Shown here in pieces: positions 19,874-34,800 of a DNA stretch of 64,000 nt (within the stretch, counting starts at the first letter, position 1; every line of letters begins with the position of its first letter). The notes beneath the pieces are model-generated. The model worked only from the letters and a program-made list of their open reading frames with translations. It ran no database searches and was not told the origin of the DNA. This stretch comes from Brasenia schreberi (lineage: Eukaryota > Streptophyta > Magnoliopsida > Nymphaeales > Cabombaceae). The DNA is taken from NCBI GenBank assembly GCA_036023115.1, contig JAYKKT010000064.1, positions 2,653,001-2,717,000 on the forward strand. The letters run 5' to 3'. The position numbers and the translations under genes are program-made.

Positions 19874-22800
19874 ATGGAGGATCTTCTCCAGGACCCGCCG
19901 TCTTCTGGCGAGCCTTTCAAGCTTTGCTCGGAGATGCAGTTGCTAGAATTCCCTGACAAGTTCGTTATCAAGCCAACGAATTTTCAGTCGCATAGGACGC
20001 TATGTATTGACCGTTCTGACGGTGCTGTTTGCGCGTTCGGTGCGGTCTCTCCCTTCCTCACAGTTGTTCGTTCCCTGGAACTGTTTTTCATTTTCTTTCC
20101 GTTACGGATCGGATGTGTCTTACTCCAAACAGTCTAAGCTTGAAACCTATGGTTTTAAGGGTTGTATTTCGATATTCATCGCCTTGTGGTATATGCAATT
20201 TCCATTTTTCTGTTTGGAATGCCGAATCCGGCCAACATCTGGGTACACGCGTAAACGACATATTGGCAAATAAGACGACTTCCATTCAATTGTCAAGAAA
20301 GGCGCTCTTAAGAGGCACATAACACGAGTACCAAAACCCAACGATAAACAAGCCTTCTCCCACACTAAACTTGGTGGTCTACAAGACTCTCAGTCGCCAT
20401 TGTGTATCTCGTGTCATATTTGCATTTGACTCGAAAGATTAAGATATGTTTTATAATTTCCTTGCTAACATTTTGAGGCCTTCCTCTGCGGATCTGCCTA
20501 TTTTTTGGGTTGTTTTTCTGACTAGAGCTCCATCTGGTTGGCTCTGTAATCATCCACGTGTACATAACTAAAAAAATGCGCACATTACTTGCTGGCCGTA
20601 GAATGATTGAAAATAAGACCTTTTGGAAAATTCATTTGATTGTAAAATCATGCTTGATTTGGTTGCTGTTAATTATACCATTTCTTTAAGCAGAAATTCT
20701 GGACATGATCTTACTGTTCTCAAATTAAATAATAGATCACTGTGACGTTCCGGAAACCATGTAGATCCCATTCACCGTGGGAGTCGGGAAGGGTCTCAGT
20801 CTTGGCTTATTTTGGCATGGAAAGAAGAGGTCAAATGTTCAGATTTTGGTCTATCCTAAGCAACAGAAAACACAGTCCAAAACTTGACTGATATGAGCGG
20901 CACACATGTTAGATGAGGAGGTAAATCAAGCGGAGAATATAACTGAAGCAGAGTTATGTTATTGAAAGAAGAATGGCGATCAAGGAGGAAAGTAAGGAAT
21001 GTGAAACAGAAAAGAAGGCAATGAATAAGTGATTGGAAGCAGAAACTCAACACGCTTAATCATGAAAAAGATCCGCTTCAGATTCAAGTATGAGTTGTAT
21101 ACTTGTGATTGGTTTCGCCGCCATGTTTAGTCCTCCCTGCTGTTCAAGACTTTCAATGCAAACATAATAAATGATAAACTAGTGATTATCTTTTCTACTG
21201 CTTTTTTGTTCTCATGGTTTACATCATTTTTTTGTGCTTCATTTACTTGTGTACGACCTGATCACTGACTTGATTGATGTGGTATTCTAGTTCATAGAAA
21301 GGCCTTTTTTGATATTAAAACTATGTTTTCTTATGCCCATAATTCATTCGATGACAGTTTCATATATGTCCCTTAATGATATCATTTGTGTGCATGCAGA
21401 TGATTCTTCTTTGGGAGATCCATTACAAGTTTCTACTATCTTTGGTGTTGTTGGAACAATCAAACTGCTTGGAGGTAAATTTTGTTATTTAGATTGCAAC
21501 CAATTTATGTTTAATGAATTTACACTATGCTTCACGTAGCCTGCAAACAAATGAATCATCTCTGTGAAGCACACATGGTAACCTTCTAAGTATGGGTGCA
21601 AAACCACCATCAGAAGGCACTGTTAGGGTTTTCGGGCCTGACTCTTAGTAGGGAGTAATGAGCCAAAAGTTCCTGTTAGATCGGTGGTTTGATTATTCAT
21701 ATAAACCATGCACAAAGAGAAGTATATAACACATGGATGATGGATCAGCTACGACAATATGGATCATATCCATTAAAACTTCAAATTATTTCTTTCTGCT
21801 GACACTTGAGAGCTTAAAAATTGGCAATCTCATGTTTCTTAAGTAATTCAAGTTAAAGAAGTCATAGGGACATTCTTTACTAGTCTTGAAGCATGTACAG
21901 TTTGATTTTTCTGTGAAGGGAGATTTCTCAGCTGATGTATGGATCTTCCCAAGCAGTACCCACAATTAGGATAGAAAGAGGGTTAAAGGTTTCAATCCAA
22001 CTGGACCATGTGACCTGATAATCGTACTGGTCTATTGTGGATTCTTTCAACAGGTTTAAATGTTAGTGACCACTTCGAAGGAACACTCATTTTAACATTG
22101 TGCATGGCCATGCTAAGGTGATAAAACCTCTCAAATAATTGTAGTTAGATATTCCCATGATGAGTTTGAAACTAGTCATATGTTTTTGTTGGATACGCTC
22201 CCTTCACAAGAGCGCTCCGATCTTTAAAGGGAAACCTGTTGCATTTCTCATTATTGAGAGTAGCATGGCTCTCCTGAGCTTTTTGTGTCCATTATTTTCT
22301 TTTGCTTTATGGTCGGAAGGAAGGTAGATTTCCTTGAATGAGAAAAGCATCTGCTTTCAAAATCCTTCTTATGTTAACAGTTATGCAGTACTCTTCTCTT
22401 TTGAGGCAGCCTATTTCCTTATGATAACTTCTAGAAAAAATGAAAAATACCTCTCACAAATTTATTCTTCTGTTGACATAATACTCTGTAGGAACCTATG
22501 TGCTTGTGATAACTTCTAGAAAGAAAGTTGGGACCTATTTTGGTTTCAATGTTTTTCAAGTGACATCAATGAAATTCCTTTCCTGCAATGCGGCTTTGAA
22601 GGTTTCTTGTTGCCAAGAGGTATGCTAAAAGTTTGTAAATCTATTTTCTGTAGTGTTTGCTTTCAAAAGAACCTAAGCAGTTGTTGCTTATTAACATCTT
22701 TTTGTATTGTCTTGTGTCAATTTTCTACAAGTTGATCATGATGCTTCTTTTAATGCAGAGGAGGGATGAGGCCTACTTTATGACTCTTCTGAGAACAGTG

Positions 22801-25800
22801 GAATCCACCCCAGGATTGTATTATTCATATGAAGTAGACTTGACACTGAAGTGCGTTTACTTGTTATGGTGCAGTAAAGTTATTTTTGTTTTACAATGTG
22901 AATGTTATTTTCTGCAATCTACTCAGGCCTGTTTATGAAACATGACCAGCATTTTACTTGCTATGGTGCACTAGGGTTGTTTTTGTTTTACAATGTCTAT
23001 GTTGTTCTATGCAATTTACTAAGACCTGTTTATGAAACTTAATAAGTACTTGTTTGCCAGCTTGCAGAGAAGATACGCGTTAGCTGAAATAAGTATGAGA
23101 AAACCACTTTGGAAACAGGTGAGACATGTAAGAAATGAAATTTTGACTATGGTAAATTATTTCTCATACCCATGCTGATAGACATAGCAAGTGGAGAGCT
23201 TGGATTTCTTTTTTCTACTTCTATCACTAGTTTTCACTATTTCATCAATACACTATATTTGAGAAATCTAGATGATCCAGACTATTGCAAAATTGAGGAA
23301 GGTTCTTTAGTATCATACTGTTGGTTTTGGCTTGCTTTATTGTGACGTTATAAATTATAATATACTCCAGAATTGGTGTCATAGAAAGGGAACTGCATTT
23401 AACTTTTCTAGAACATGCTTGGCCGCATAACTAATGTAAGACCCCTGAGGTTCATCTAACTGGAATGGCCTATCGCTGCTGCAAGTTCATAGTCTCTGTG
23501 TGGAAGCTTAAGAGTTAAGACTTATACAGTCATCTTTTTGATAATAAAGTATATGGATAATAACTTGCATTATGATTCATACGCTCAACATTTGTTGCCC
23601 TATGCATATGAGGCATTTCTTTATTGAACCCGCTAAATTATTGGCAAGGCCCCATCCTATGTGAATGGTGGTCACAAGCTCACCCTGTTATCTTAACAGT
23701 TGAATGAGATTTGGCCTGAAACGCTACTTTGAAAGCACAAGGGTTGTATTTATATCCTGTCATAGGGAGTAGGATAGTGTACGGGTGTCTTATTGTCATT
23801 CATTTGTGTACACCGTGAGTAAATTTTATGCCAGTTAATTCTTCTGGTCGAAAACTAGGTGGTGTTGATGACACCTACCAACAGTTTTATTGCTGGCTCA
23901 GTGTTTCCATTTCATATAAAAATCACCATGGTGCTGATTTGTCATTAATGCCAGTAAATTTTGGTCCAATTGAAGTTAATTATTGCAAAATAAACAAAGA
24001 AAAGGACAAATTTGAGAAAGGAGCCATCGGAAAGGGAAAAAAGGAGTTTTGTGGACAAACTAGCAAAAGGAGGATGAGTTGTGTAATCCATGGTATAAAA
24101 ATCCGACAAAGTTTTACGCTGGTTATCGGAAGCCTAACATAACCCTCCTCCTTTATATGGGCTTGGGACCGGCCATGCAAGGGTAATCCCATACATGGGT
24201 GGAGTTGAGGATGAGTTAAATATATAAAAAAAAGAGAAAACAAGAGAAGAAGCGAATTTAGGTAAATTGACAACAAAAGCAAAGTTTAGGACAGCAAGAA
24301 AAGAAAATACCTAAAGATTACATTGTGGACTTCTTTCTTTTTTTCTTATACCAAAAAATGATAGTGGTGAAATAGAACAACAATGAAATATGAGGAAGGG
24401 CAGAAGTCATGATCCACAGGGCACTTATTATCCCTCTATTTTATTGATGATGGGCTGCATAGAAATGAAATTAAAATGAACCCCGATATGTTGGTGCAAA
24501 TAATTATCAAAATGTTGATTTGTCAGGAAGCGCCCCTTAAAGAAGTCAATACATTGGAATGCAATTTGCTACAGACATGCCTAAGTCACCATTCAGCTCG
24601 CTGCTGTTATCATGAATGAACTGCACCTGGAATCTTTTTGATGTACCATTTAATGTTTCATGCAGGCTGATCCACGCTTTGTTTGGAATAGAAGTTTGAT
24701 GGAAGAACTGATTGAATCTAAGGTATTGACTAAATATTGCTAACTTTCCAAATTTCATCTGATAATAGATGTATCATTTAACTATTTCACCATCCAATAT
24801 AGAACTAAAACAATATTCTGGAAACATTGTTCCTTCAGTTTCTTCATCATGCGATATTTCAGCATGAAACAGGAGTAAAAAGGATCTTTCCAATATAACT
24901 ACCTGTTTTTTTTGGCTTGTTGCTTGAAATTTTACTTGATGTCCCTTTTGATTGGATGTTAATTTTTATTTGCTTTTGGCATTCACATGTTTACCAGAAA
25001 CTTACAAGCAGGGGTATGCATAGGTGGTGCTAAACTCAGGGCATGCCCTTTCCGGGTTTGGCTGAGGAGATAGTGCATCACTGTTGAACTCATGTGAAAT
25101 GTAAACAAATGTGTTTGACTTTTGGTTCTCAAACTCAATAGTCAATCCAAACTTTTTTGCTCAACTGTATTTACTGAAACATAGTCAATTCTTTGTTAAA
25201 GGTGAACTAAGAAGGCAGGGATTGATATGAGAAGCTTATTGACAAAATACAAGGACGTATGTTAGTTAATGCCTTGCTTTTGGAATGCCTGTACTTTTTT
25301 TTAATGTTTTTTCTTAGAAATGTTACCTAACTGAGCCGATAGCTGATACGTCATTTAGACTTGCTTAGGGTTGCTGCTTGGAACTGGCTTCAGATATGCT
25401 AAACTTGCACTTGGTAGTTCTTTATGCAAAGTTCTTTACCTAGTTGAAACATATTATATGTAATTACTTGATCCTGTGCTTATTCAATGAACAATAACAG
25501 GCAAATCTGTGGTGTTCTTAGTTTTTGATTAATCCTTTATTGATTTTACGTCATACAATATTACCTTTAAGTCGTGAACTTTGGGAACATAGTGGAATCT
25601 TTAGAGTTCATTGATCTTTTTAGTGTTTCTTCTTGATGTATATTGGGTGGCCCCTAGTAAGAAACTTATCTTATTCAAAAGGGAAAAAGATTATGTAATA
25701 TTCCCTTTGACTAATTTCTTCTTTTCTTTCTTTGCAGCTTGATTCCTTTGTCGTTCCTTTGGTACAAGGAAATATCCTGAAGAATATCATTATTATATCT

Positions 25801-28800
25801 GGGAGTTCTCGTTAGTGCTATCTTTGATTTGTGGTTTACATATGCTTAAAGTTTTGCTTAACATTGTTACGTTTCCGGAGTATCGAATTCATACCTAAAA
25901 GTTCCCCCGTCACGGTTACTATAATTTCAAGAAGGTGCACTAGGCGTCTAGGTGAGTGACCTGTGCACAACCTTCCTTTTCTTACTTGAGGAAATTCTTA
26001 AGTTTATGGTTTTAGCCTTTAGGTACAAGAATGTGGAGAAGGGGAGCAAATCTCGAGGGAGACGCTGCTAATTTTGTAGAGACAGAGCAAATTGTAGAAT
26101 TTGAGGGCTTGGTTTCTTCATACATGCAGGTATTCATTGTTCATGCATGAGATTGTGATGCATCCATTGCATTTGCAAGTTTTGAATCCATGATTGATCC
26201 AAACTACTCTTACAATGTTAGGATGGCACGTTCCAGTCTGTTTTTGTTTGTCTTCTCCAATCACAATGACTTGGATTCATATCCATATGATATAGGACAT
26301 TGACAAATGTCTATGTGATTATGCTTCAATTTGCTCAATTCTTATCCGATTTGAAGCTTGAATCTACTTTGTTCCCTTTTTTCTTAACATCTCCCTCTTC
26401 TGTATGCTCAAGATTTGTTTGTGTTAGAAAACAACTAAACTTCCTAAATTCATTTTATTGATCGATCAAATAATTTGTATACAATCAGCAATAGAAGTCG
26501 TAATTTATTGAATACAAGATAAGTATTTATAACTCCGCCCATATTAGGGATCACCCTTGCATTGCCGGTCCCGGATAAAGGAGGAGGGTTGTGATAGGCT
26601 TCCGACAGCCAGCATAAAACTTCGTCGGATTTTTATAACATGGATTACAAAAATTATGAGCATTGCTTTAGGGTGTCCCTGCCTAGCAACGTGCTGCAGA
26701 GCCCGAATGTAGTAAGAAGTAAGCAAGGGTTACTACATTTTCGCCCGAATGTAGTGAATCAATTGCAGAGAGGGTTCCCACATCATGGACGGGTGTGGGT
26801 AAAGAAGTTAGTCCCGCTACATTGCCATCCGCATTTTGATTATAGATGGATGCTGGGGGTAAGGAAGCTAGTCCTAGATAATAAGATCGTATTGGTTCTT
26901 GGAATATCAGAACATTATCCGATAAGCTAATTGAGGTGGTAGATACTATGATTCGGAGAAAGATTGATATTCTATGTTTCCAAGAGACAAAATGGGTTGG
27001 AGAACAAGCAAAGGAGATAGAGGATAGGTAAATTAAAGGCTCGAAACAGAGTTGGTATTATCATAAATAAAAGATTTAAAGGAGAGTGTAGTAGACATAC
27101 AACGATATGGTGACCGAATCATGACGTTGAAATTAGTGTTAGGAGCAAAGGTTTTGAATATAGTTTGTGCTTACGCACCCCAAGTAGGACTAGAAGATAG
27201 TATAAAGACAGTTTTTTGGGAAGAGTTAGATAAGGTGTTTCAAAAGATTCCACAAAGGGAGATGATTTGTTTAGGAGGAGATTTAAATGGACATGTTGGT
27301 AAAGAGGCATTAGGATATCAAGGGATTCATGGAAACTTTGGTTATGGGGATATAAACGAGGAAGGTAGGGAGATTTTAAATTTTGCTATGGCATTTGATC
27401 TCTTTATAGTCAATACAATCTTCAAAAAACGAGATGAACATTTAATTACTTATAAGAGTGGCTTATCACAAACATAAATTGATTACTTTATTTGTAGAAA
27501 AAAAAGATAGAGCGTGTTGTAAAGATTGTAAGGTAATTCCAGAAGAAAACTTAACCACCCAACATCGACTTTTAGTTATGGATTTACAAATAAAAAAATG
27601 GACAAAGAAGAAAAGAGTGCATCGAGCTATTCAGACTAAATGGTGGAACCTCAAAAGCGAGAAAGAAGATATATTTAAACAGAAAGTCCTTCAAGGAGAT
27701 GTTTGGAATTATGTTGGCACACCCTGTGATATGTGGAACTGTATGGCTATACATATTAGGAAAGTGGCGAAAGATGTGTTAGGGGTATCTAAGGGAGGTG
27801 TACCGGCACAAAAAGAAGCTTGGTGGTGGAGTGAAGTAGTGCAAAATAAAATCAAGGCAAAGAGGGCATGTTACAAATTACATTATGCTAAGAAAACTAG
27901 TGAAACTTTAGAAGCTTATAAGAAAGCAAAGAAGGAAGCAAAAAAGGTCGTTAGTGAAGCAAAAGCTAAGATTTGGGAGGACTTATATAAAAAACTCAAC
28001 TCAAAAGAGGGTGAAAGAGATATTTTTAGGATAGCTAGGGCTAGAGATAAGAAAACTAAAGATCTTAATTATGTTAGATGTATAAAAGCTGAGGAGGAAA
28101 AAATTCTAGTGGCAAATGATGATATAAGAAATAGATGGAAAAACTATTTTTCATAATCTTTTTAATGAAAATAAAGATGTTAGTATTAATTTAGGAGATT
28201 TAGCCAAGTCAGAAAGTATATAAACCACAATTTCTACCGACGTATTCAAAAGAATGAAGTCAAAGAGGCTCTTAAACATATGAAGAGTGGTAAATCGGTA
28301 GGACCAGATAATATTCCTATAGAAGTTTGGAAAATACTAGGAGAAATAGGAATCACTTGGCTCACAAGACTATTTAATGAAATATGGAAAAACCAAAAGA
28401 TGCCCGAGGAATGGAGAGCAAGTACACTTATACCCATATATAAGAACAAGGGAGACATTCAAAATTGTGCGAATTATCGAGGTATCAAGTTAATGAGTCA
28501 TACTATGAAATTATGGGAAAGAATTATCGAACGTAGGTTAAGACAAGTATCAAGTACAATAGAGAACCAATTTGGATTCATGCCAGACAGATCTACTATT
28601 GAAGCGATTCACCTTTTGAGACGTCTTATGGAACATTTTAGAGCAAAAAAGAAAGACCTTCACATGATATTTATTGATCTAGAAAAAACTTATGATAGGG
28701 TACCGAGGGAGGTTCTTTGGAGAACTTTGGAAAAAAGAGGTATTCCATTGACATATATTAACCTTATAAGAGACATGTATGATGGTGCAAAAACATGTGT

Positions 28801-31800
28801 GAGGACTCATGAAGGAACGACAAACTTCTTTGAAGTTAATATTGGGTTACATCAAGGATCAACTTTAAGTCCATACTTATTTATAATGGTGATGGATGAG
28901 TTAACAAAACATATTCAAGATGAAGTACCTTGGTGTATGTTATTTGCAGATGACATTGTATTAGTGGAGGAGTCTAAGGAAAAAGTTAATAGAAAATTGG
29001 AATTATGGAGAGAAACATTAGAAAGCAAAGGCCTCCGACTTAGTAGAACAAAGACAAAATATATGGAATGTAAGTTTGATCATTTGGTTACTTCAAAGTG
29101 ATGGAAGAATTGACGGAGATGTTACACATAGAATTAATGCTGGTTGGTTAAAATGGAGAGGAGCATCAGGTATTCTTTGTGATAAGAAGATAACATTAAA
29201 GTTAAAAGGTAAATATTATAGAGCAGCAATTAGGCCTGCCATGTTTTATGGTTCCGAGTGTTGGGCAGTTAATCATCAACATGTACAAAAGATGTCTGTG
29301 ACAGAATTGAAGATGTTGAGATGGATGAATGGTCATACAAGAAAAGACCGTATATATAATGAGGTTATTAGAAACAAATTAGGAGTGGCACCAATAGAGG
29401 ATAAAATGAGAGAACATCGTTTAAGATGGTTTGGACATATAGAAAGAATATCAAAAGAAGAACCTGTAAGAAGGTTAGAAAAACTAAATTTGGAAAGTAT
29501 TAAAAGAGGTAGAGGACGACCACAAAAGTGTTGGAAAGAAACAATAAAGAATGATCTAGCTTATTGGGAGTTAACTGCTAACATGGCACACGATAGGGAT
29601 CTGTGGAAACAAAGAATCCATGTAGCCGACCCCGTCTAGTATGGGAAAAGGCTTAGTTGTTGTTGTACAAGATAAGTATTTATAAAGAGAAATAGGGAGA
29701 GAAAGGTTGCTGAAAATAGCCCAACGGTTAGTAAAATAGCCATTGGGGCCCCCTATTGCTAGGTGGCCTTGGCCCGAGTGGCCTGAGTATGTTGGGACCT
29801 TATTACAAGCATAAACTTTATGGGCCCTATTGGCCCAACCCTATTATATTTTAACACTCCTCAAACTTATGGTGTATACCGGAAGTTTGTTTTAATCCTT
29901 CGGTGAACCTGCACTTATTGTTTTAAAAGGAGAATGTTCAAAGTGCATAAATCTTTTCTCAATCTTGAATCTGAATCTTGTGATCTACCTTAGAACATAC
30001 TTACAACAAAACTTATAGAATTAATCTTCAATGAAAGTATTAAGATCTCATAACTACAAACTTAAAAACCTATATTTTCAAATAAATTCTTTAATTAAAA
30101 ACAATGATCATCTAAGTAGGATTGTCAAATATAACAAATAATTTCATAAACCACCACAAACTTTTGATATTACAAAAAGGCTTTTGTATACCAAACCAGC
30201 TTTAAGGCTAAGCTCAAACCATTCAAATCAACCAAATGCCATGATCCTTAAATAATTCATAATCTCAAACGTGATTCTATGATTCTAAGAATAAGATAAT
30301 CCATGAAGATGATGGAAAAAAGTTTTAGATATATGCGAAAAGATTTATAATTAATTTTATTATTTTCAATAATCTTTTTAACATAAAATGTTTGTCTGAA
30401 CAACATGAATTCTTTGAATACAATTTTTATCATTCGTACAAAATGCTCAAAATATAACAAATGAATAGTCAATAGTCAATACTCAAGGAAAACTCTTTTT
30501 GTGCATTATTTTTAAATACTTGTATCAAGCACAAGTTTATCAAGATAACAATAAGTTCATTTTCAATGTTGACTCATCTCCAACCAATAACCAACAACAT
30601 GAAGCACCTTAATGACAAAGGTCTTCAACAAAAGGTCAACAAAAGTGACATATAGCCACAACATAGATATGTTAATCATATGAAAATACAACTTCAAAGT
30701 TATCAAGATCACAAATTATCAAATAACAATAAGTGTATCTTCTACCTTAATCACAAAGAACTTCAACAAAAGGCAAACAAAAGTGACATATAGCCATGAT
30801 ATGGAGATCTTAATCATACAAAGCAATGTAACTTATTATCTAACAAAAAACAAACAAATTATCTTGTAAATGCGATACCAAACAATTGATCTAACAAATG
30901 TTTAAAAATAAACAAGTTGAAAAGAACACACCTTGATTGACTCAAATTTGAATGCCAAGCATAATCAAATCGGATCCAAACATAGCCCCGGCTTTGGATC
31001 CAAGACTAGCAAGTATCTCGTATCTAATACAGAATGGGTTTGGATCCAGGACCTCATCTACAACCCGACTGCATATAAACTCATCTCCATCTATATGTTG
31101 AACGTTTTCCGTCTCTCCCCCCCTTTCTCTCTCTCTCTCTCTCTCTTTTGTGCATGAGAAGGTGTTGTTGCAACCCCTTTTGACTCACGTTATCCAACAA
31201 ACAATCTGCATGACCACCACAAACCACCAAGGAAAAAAAAATAGCCTGCCATAACACCAAAACTTGCCCTTCATCTCGTTTCCTAACCAACAAATTGCTC
31301 TAAGAAGAAAGAAACGAAGCCAAAGGAGAAGAAGAGGAGGGAAATAAATCACTGAAGTTCTAATAGCTAAGCTTTGCCCAAATCACCATCGAAATCACAG
31401 CTATCCATCTGACATGGCCATCTCCTTCTTGTTCGATTACAAAAAAACCCTTTCCTATGATGATAATAATATCATTAATAGAAATGAGAAAACTTACAGA
31501 TATTGGCCTCCAATCTGCCCCAAAATGCAGGAAAACGTCCATTGTGGTTGCCGCCCAACCTCTTTTTCTTATCATTATGTTTAACCCTAATCTACCTATT
31601 TATAAGCTGTCTAACTTGAATGACTAAACTGCCCTTAATTATTCTTAAGTAATACTAAATGGACATAACCTACACTAAGAGTCATAACGACACCTATAAC
31701 ACTTCCCCTCAAGTTTGATGAAAGATATTGAGAACACCCAACTTGGATAATGTATCCTTGAGTTTTCTGCTGGTAGTAGCTTTAGTCAAAAAATCAGTCC

Positions 31801-34800
31801 TCTGTTTTGCTGATTGAATATATTCTAACTTGAATTCTTAATTAGATATCTTCTCTATGATGAAGTGACAGTCAATTTCTATATGTTTGGTTCTTTCATG
31901 ATATACAGGATTGAAAGTCATATGGATTATTGCATTGCTATCACAATATAGTGGTATAGGTTGAACAATAGTAAATTCAAGTTCACTTATTAATGAAGAT
32001 ACTCATTTTTCCTCACACATGGCCTGAGCGATCGCTCTGTATTCAGCTTCAGCTGTAGATCTGGCAACAATTGTCTGCTTTTTACTTCCCCATGATCATG
32101 ATATAATATTCCCACCAAGTAATATGACATAACCTGTACTTGATTTTCGATCATCGTGAGATCCAACCCAGTCTCCATCAGAATAAAGTTCAACATGGAG
32201 ATTGAAGGACTTAGAATAAAGTATACCCATGCCAGATGTTGATTTTAAATATCTAAGAATTCTGTACACCGCATCCATATGGTTCTTGGTAGGGGAATGC
32301 ATATATCTGCTCACAATGCCAATAACATAAGTGATGTCTGGACGAGTAATAGTCAAGTATATAAGCTTGCCGACCAAAGTCTGATATTTGTGAATGTCTG
32401 TGAACTCTTCACTATCTCAAATGAACAATTTTTTATTTACTTTCATAGGAATGTCACTGAGTTTACAATCTAGCATATGTGATTCTCGGAGAAGATCCAT
32501 AATGTATTTTCTCTGAGTTAGAAGATACCTTGGGTGGAATACAACACCTCTATGCCCAAGAAATAGTGGAGTCGGCCCACATCTTTGAGATCAAACAAGC
32601 TATGGAGATTACTTTTTAACCTAGAGATTTCTTTAAGATCATCTCCTGTAACAATGATGTCATCAACATAGACAATAAGAATAAATAATTTAAACTTTCT
32701 TGAAAAAAATTGTATGATTATTGAGACTTCTGCGGTATCTCAAATTGCATACTGCTTTACTGAATTTCTCAAACCAAGCTCTTGGAAACTGTTTCAACCC
32801 ATAAATAGCTTTATTCAGTTTGCACACTTTATTATCAGATGTTTTGATACTCATTCCTGGAGGTAGTTCTATGTATACTTCTTCATTCAAGTCTCCTTGT
32901 AAGAAATCATTTTTCACATCTAGTTGTCATAGATCCCATCTCAAGTTCGCTCTCATACTTAGAAGTATTCGTATGGAGGTAAGTTTAGCCACATGTGCGA
33001 ATGTTTCAGTGTAGTCGATACCATATGACTGACTATATCCTTTAACAACTAATCTTATTTTATATCTTTCGATGATTCATCTGCCTTATCCTACAATATT
33101 CTTGTCCGGAGGTAGTTTTTGACGATCCACGTATTATTCTTCACAAGCGCATTTAATTCCTTTTCTATTGCAGCTTTCCATAAAGGGCACTTGATAGCTT
33201 TTTCAAATTTCGTAGGAATCTTGTGTTTCTCAGCATTCATAACAAAGTTTCGATAATTCTCAGAAGTATTAGCATATGAGACAATATCAGAGATAGGATA
33301 CCATGCGCAAGTACATTTACTTTTGCGAATAGCAATAGGAATTTCCAGGTCTTCTTCCACTTGCAATGGATGATCTAAGTCAGGGGAAATATCTTTGGCA
33401 ATTTGATGTTGAACTGGTTCTTCTTGGGAGTAAATAATCTTCCTCGATCCTCTCTTGTATATTAGGGTCTCCTTTGGTTCATTTGCCCTTTCTCTATACT
33501 CTTCAGTATTATCTTCCGCCTCACTTGGAATTAGTGGAAGGACATACTGAGAATTATGCTTAGGTGTAATTGACTCCTCCTGAGAAGAATAATTTGGAGT
33601 AGTTTCTATGAAAGTGAGATCCATGGATACATATAGTTTCTTAAGGAGGGGATCATATCATTTATAACCTTTCTAAGAGTTTGAATAGCCAAGAAAAATA
33701 CACTTTACAGACCTAGGATCAAGTTTATCACGACTAGGTAGATGAATGTATACAAAACAGGTACAACTAAAGATATTAGGAACTATATGAAAAAGTTTGG
33801 ATCCCTCATTGACACATTTCATTGGACTTTTACCCTTTAGTATACTACTAGGCATCCTATTAATTAAGTGAACAACAGTAAGGACAACCTCTCCCCAATA
33901 AAATTTATAAAATTTAGGAACATTGTTTTGGAGTAAAAGAGTTCTAACTACCTCAAGGATATGACAATTTTTCCTTTCAGCAATGCCATTCTACTGAGGT
34001 GTATAGGAACAAGAAGTCTATGAATAATACCATGTGTATGTAGATATTCTTTTAATTGTCTGCTAATGTATTCTCTCCCATTATCAGAGCGCAGAATTTT
34101 TACGGAAGTATTGAATTGGGTAAGAATGAATTTATGTACAATTGGAAAGATAGAAGACATTTTAGATTTTGATTTCATTAAATAAATAATTGTAAGACGA
34201 GTACAATCATTAATAAATGAGACAAAATATTTAAAACCAAACAATGAAGTAACTGGACTGGGACCCCATATATCAGAATGAAGAAGCTCAAAAGGTTGAG
34301 ATCGCCTATAGTCACTTAAAGGATAAGGGGCTCTTTGGTGTTTCCCAAGTTGACATATTTCACATTCAAAATGAGATTTATTTGATTTGACTCTAAGATG
34401 ATGAAGAACATATTCAAGCTTCGACACGGGTAAATGACAAGACGATAATGCCAAAGACGAATTTCTGCATCCTAAACAACTGCGACCAGTGTTATCCGTA
34501 TCGCACCGTATCGTATCGTGGGAAGCCACCACGATACGATACTGTATCGTACGATATGCCTAAAAAAATTTTTTTCCAATTTTTTTTTTAAATTTAAAAA
34601 AAAAAAATTCAAATTTTTTTTGCATGTTTCTGCCCTCTCTTCCCCTCTCTTCACTTCCCTTTAAGGCATCCTCCAATATGCTTATAATTTGGGTTTATAA
34701 TTTCATTTATTTAATAAGAATAATGTATAAAAAAAATTTATGACAAAATCATTTTCCTTTCTGTTACAACTTTTAGGTATATTTTTGCTAATAGTTTCTA

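Larger units (their letters stand above)
26533..29665 (+). mobile_element. RTE-clade LINE, copy A (near full length, inactive)
   Basis: It is bounded by a perfect 20-bp target duplication, TACAAGATAAGTATTTATAA (26513-26532 and 29666-29685), and ends in (TTG)n. The order is a GC-rich 5' head, an apurinic-type endonuclease, reverse transcriptase and a short C-terminal domain. It sits inside the outer element's 3' LTR. Compared with copy B it has lost about 45 bp in the endonuclease (near 27030) and about 75 bp in the RT (near 29095, between two TTCA(A/G)AG words). It also carries private indels, for example an extra C near 28152. Confidence 0.93.

Noticed and set aside
25738..25830. Exon 7 of SAC8 read through to the GT donors at 25811 or 25815
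   Set aside because: One gives the wrong phase. The other adds about 14 non-conserved residues ([11 protein letters not shown]...) in the middle of a conserved block. The AT-AC solution restores the family sequence exactly.
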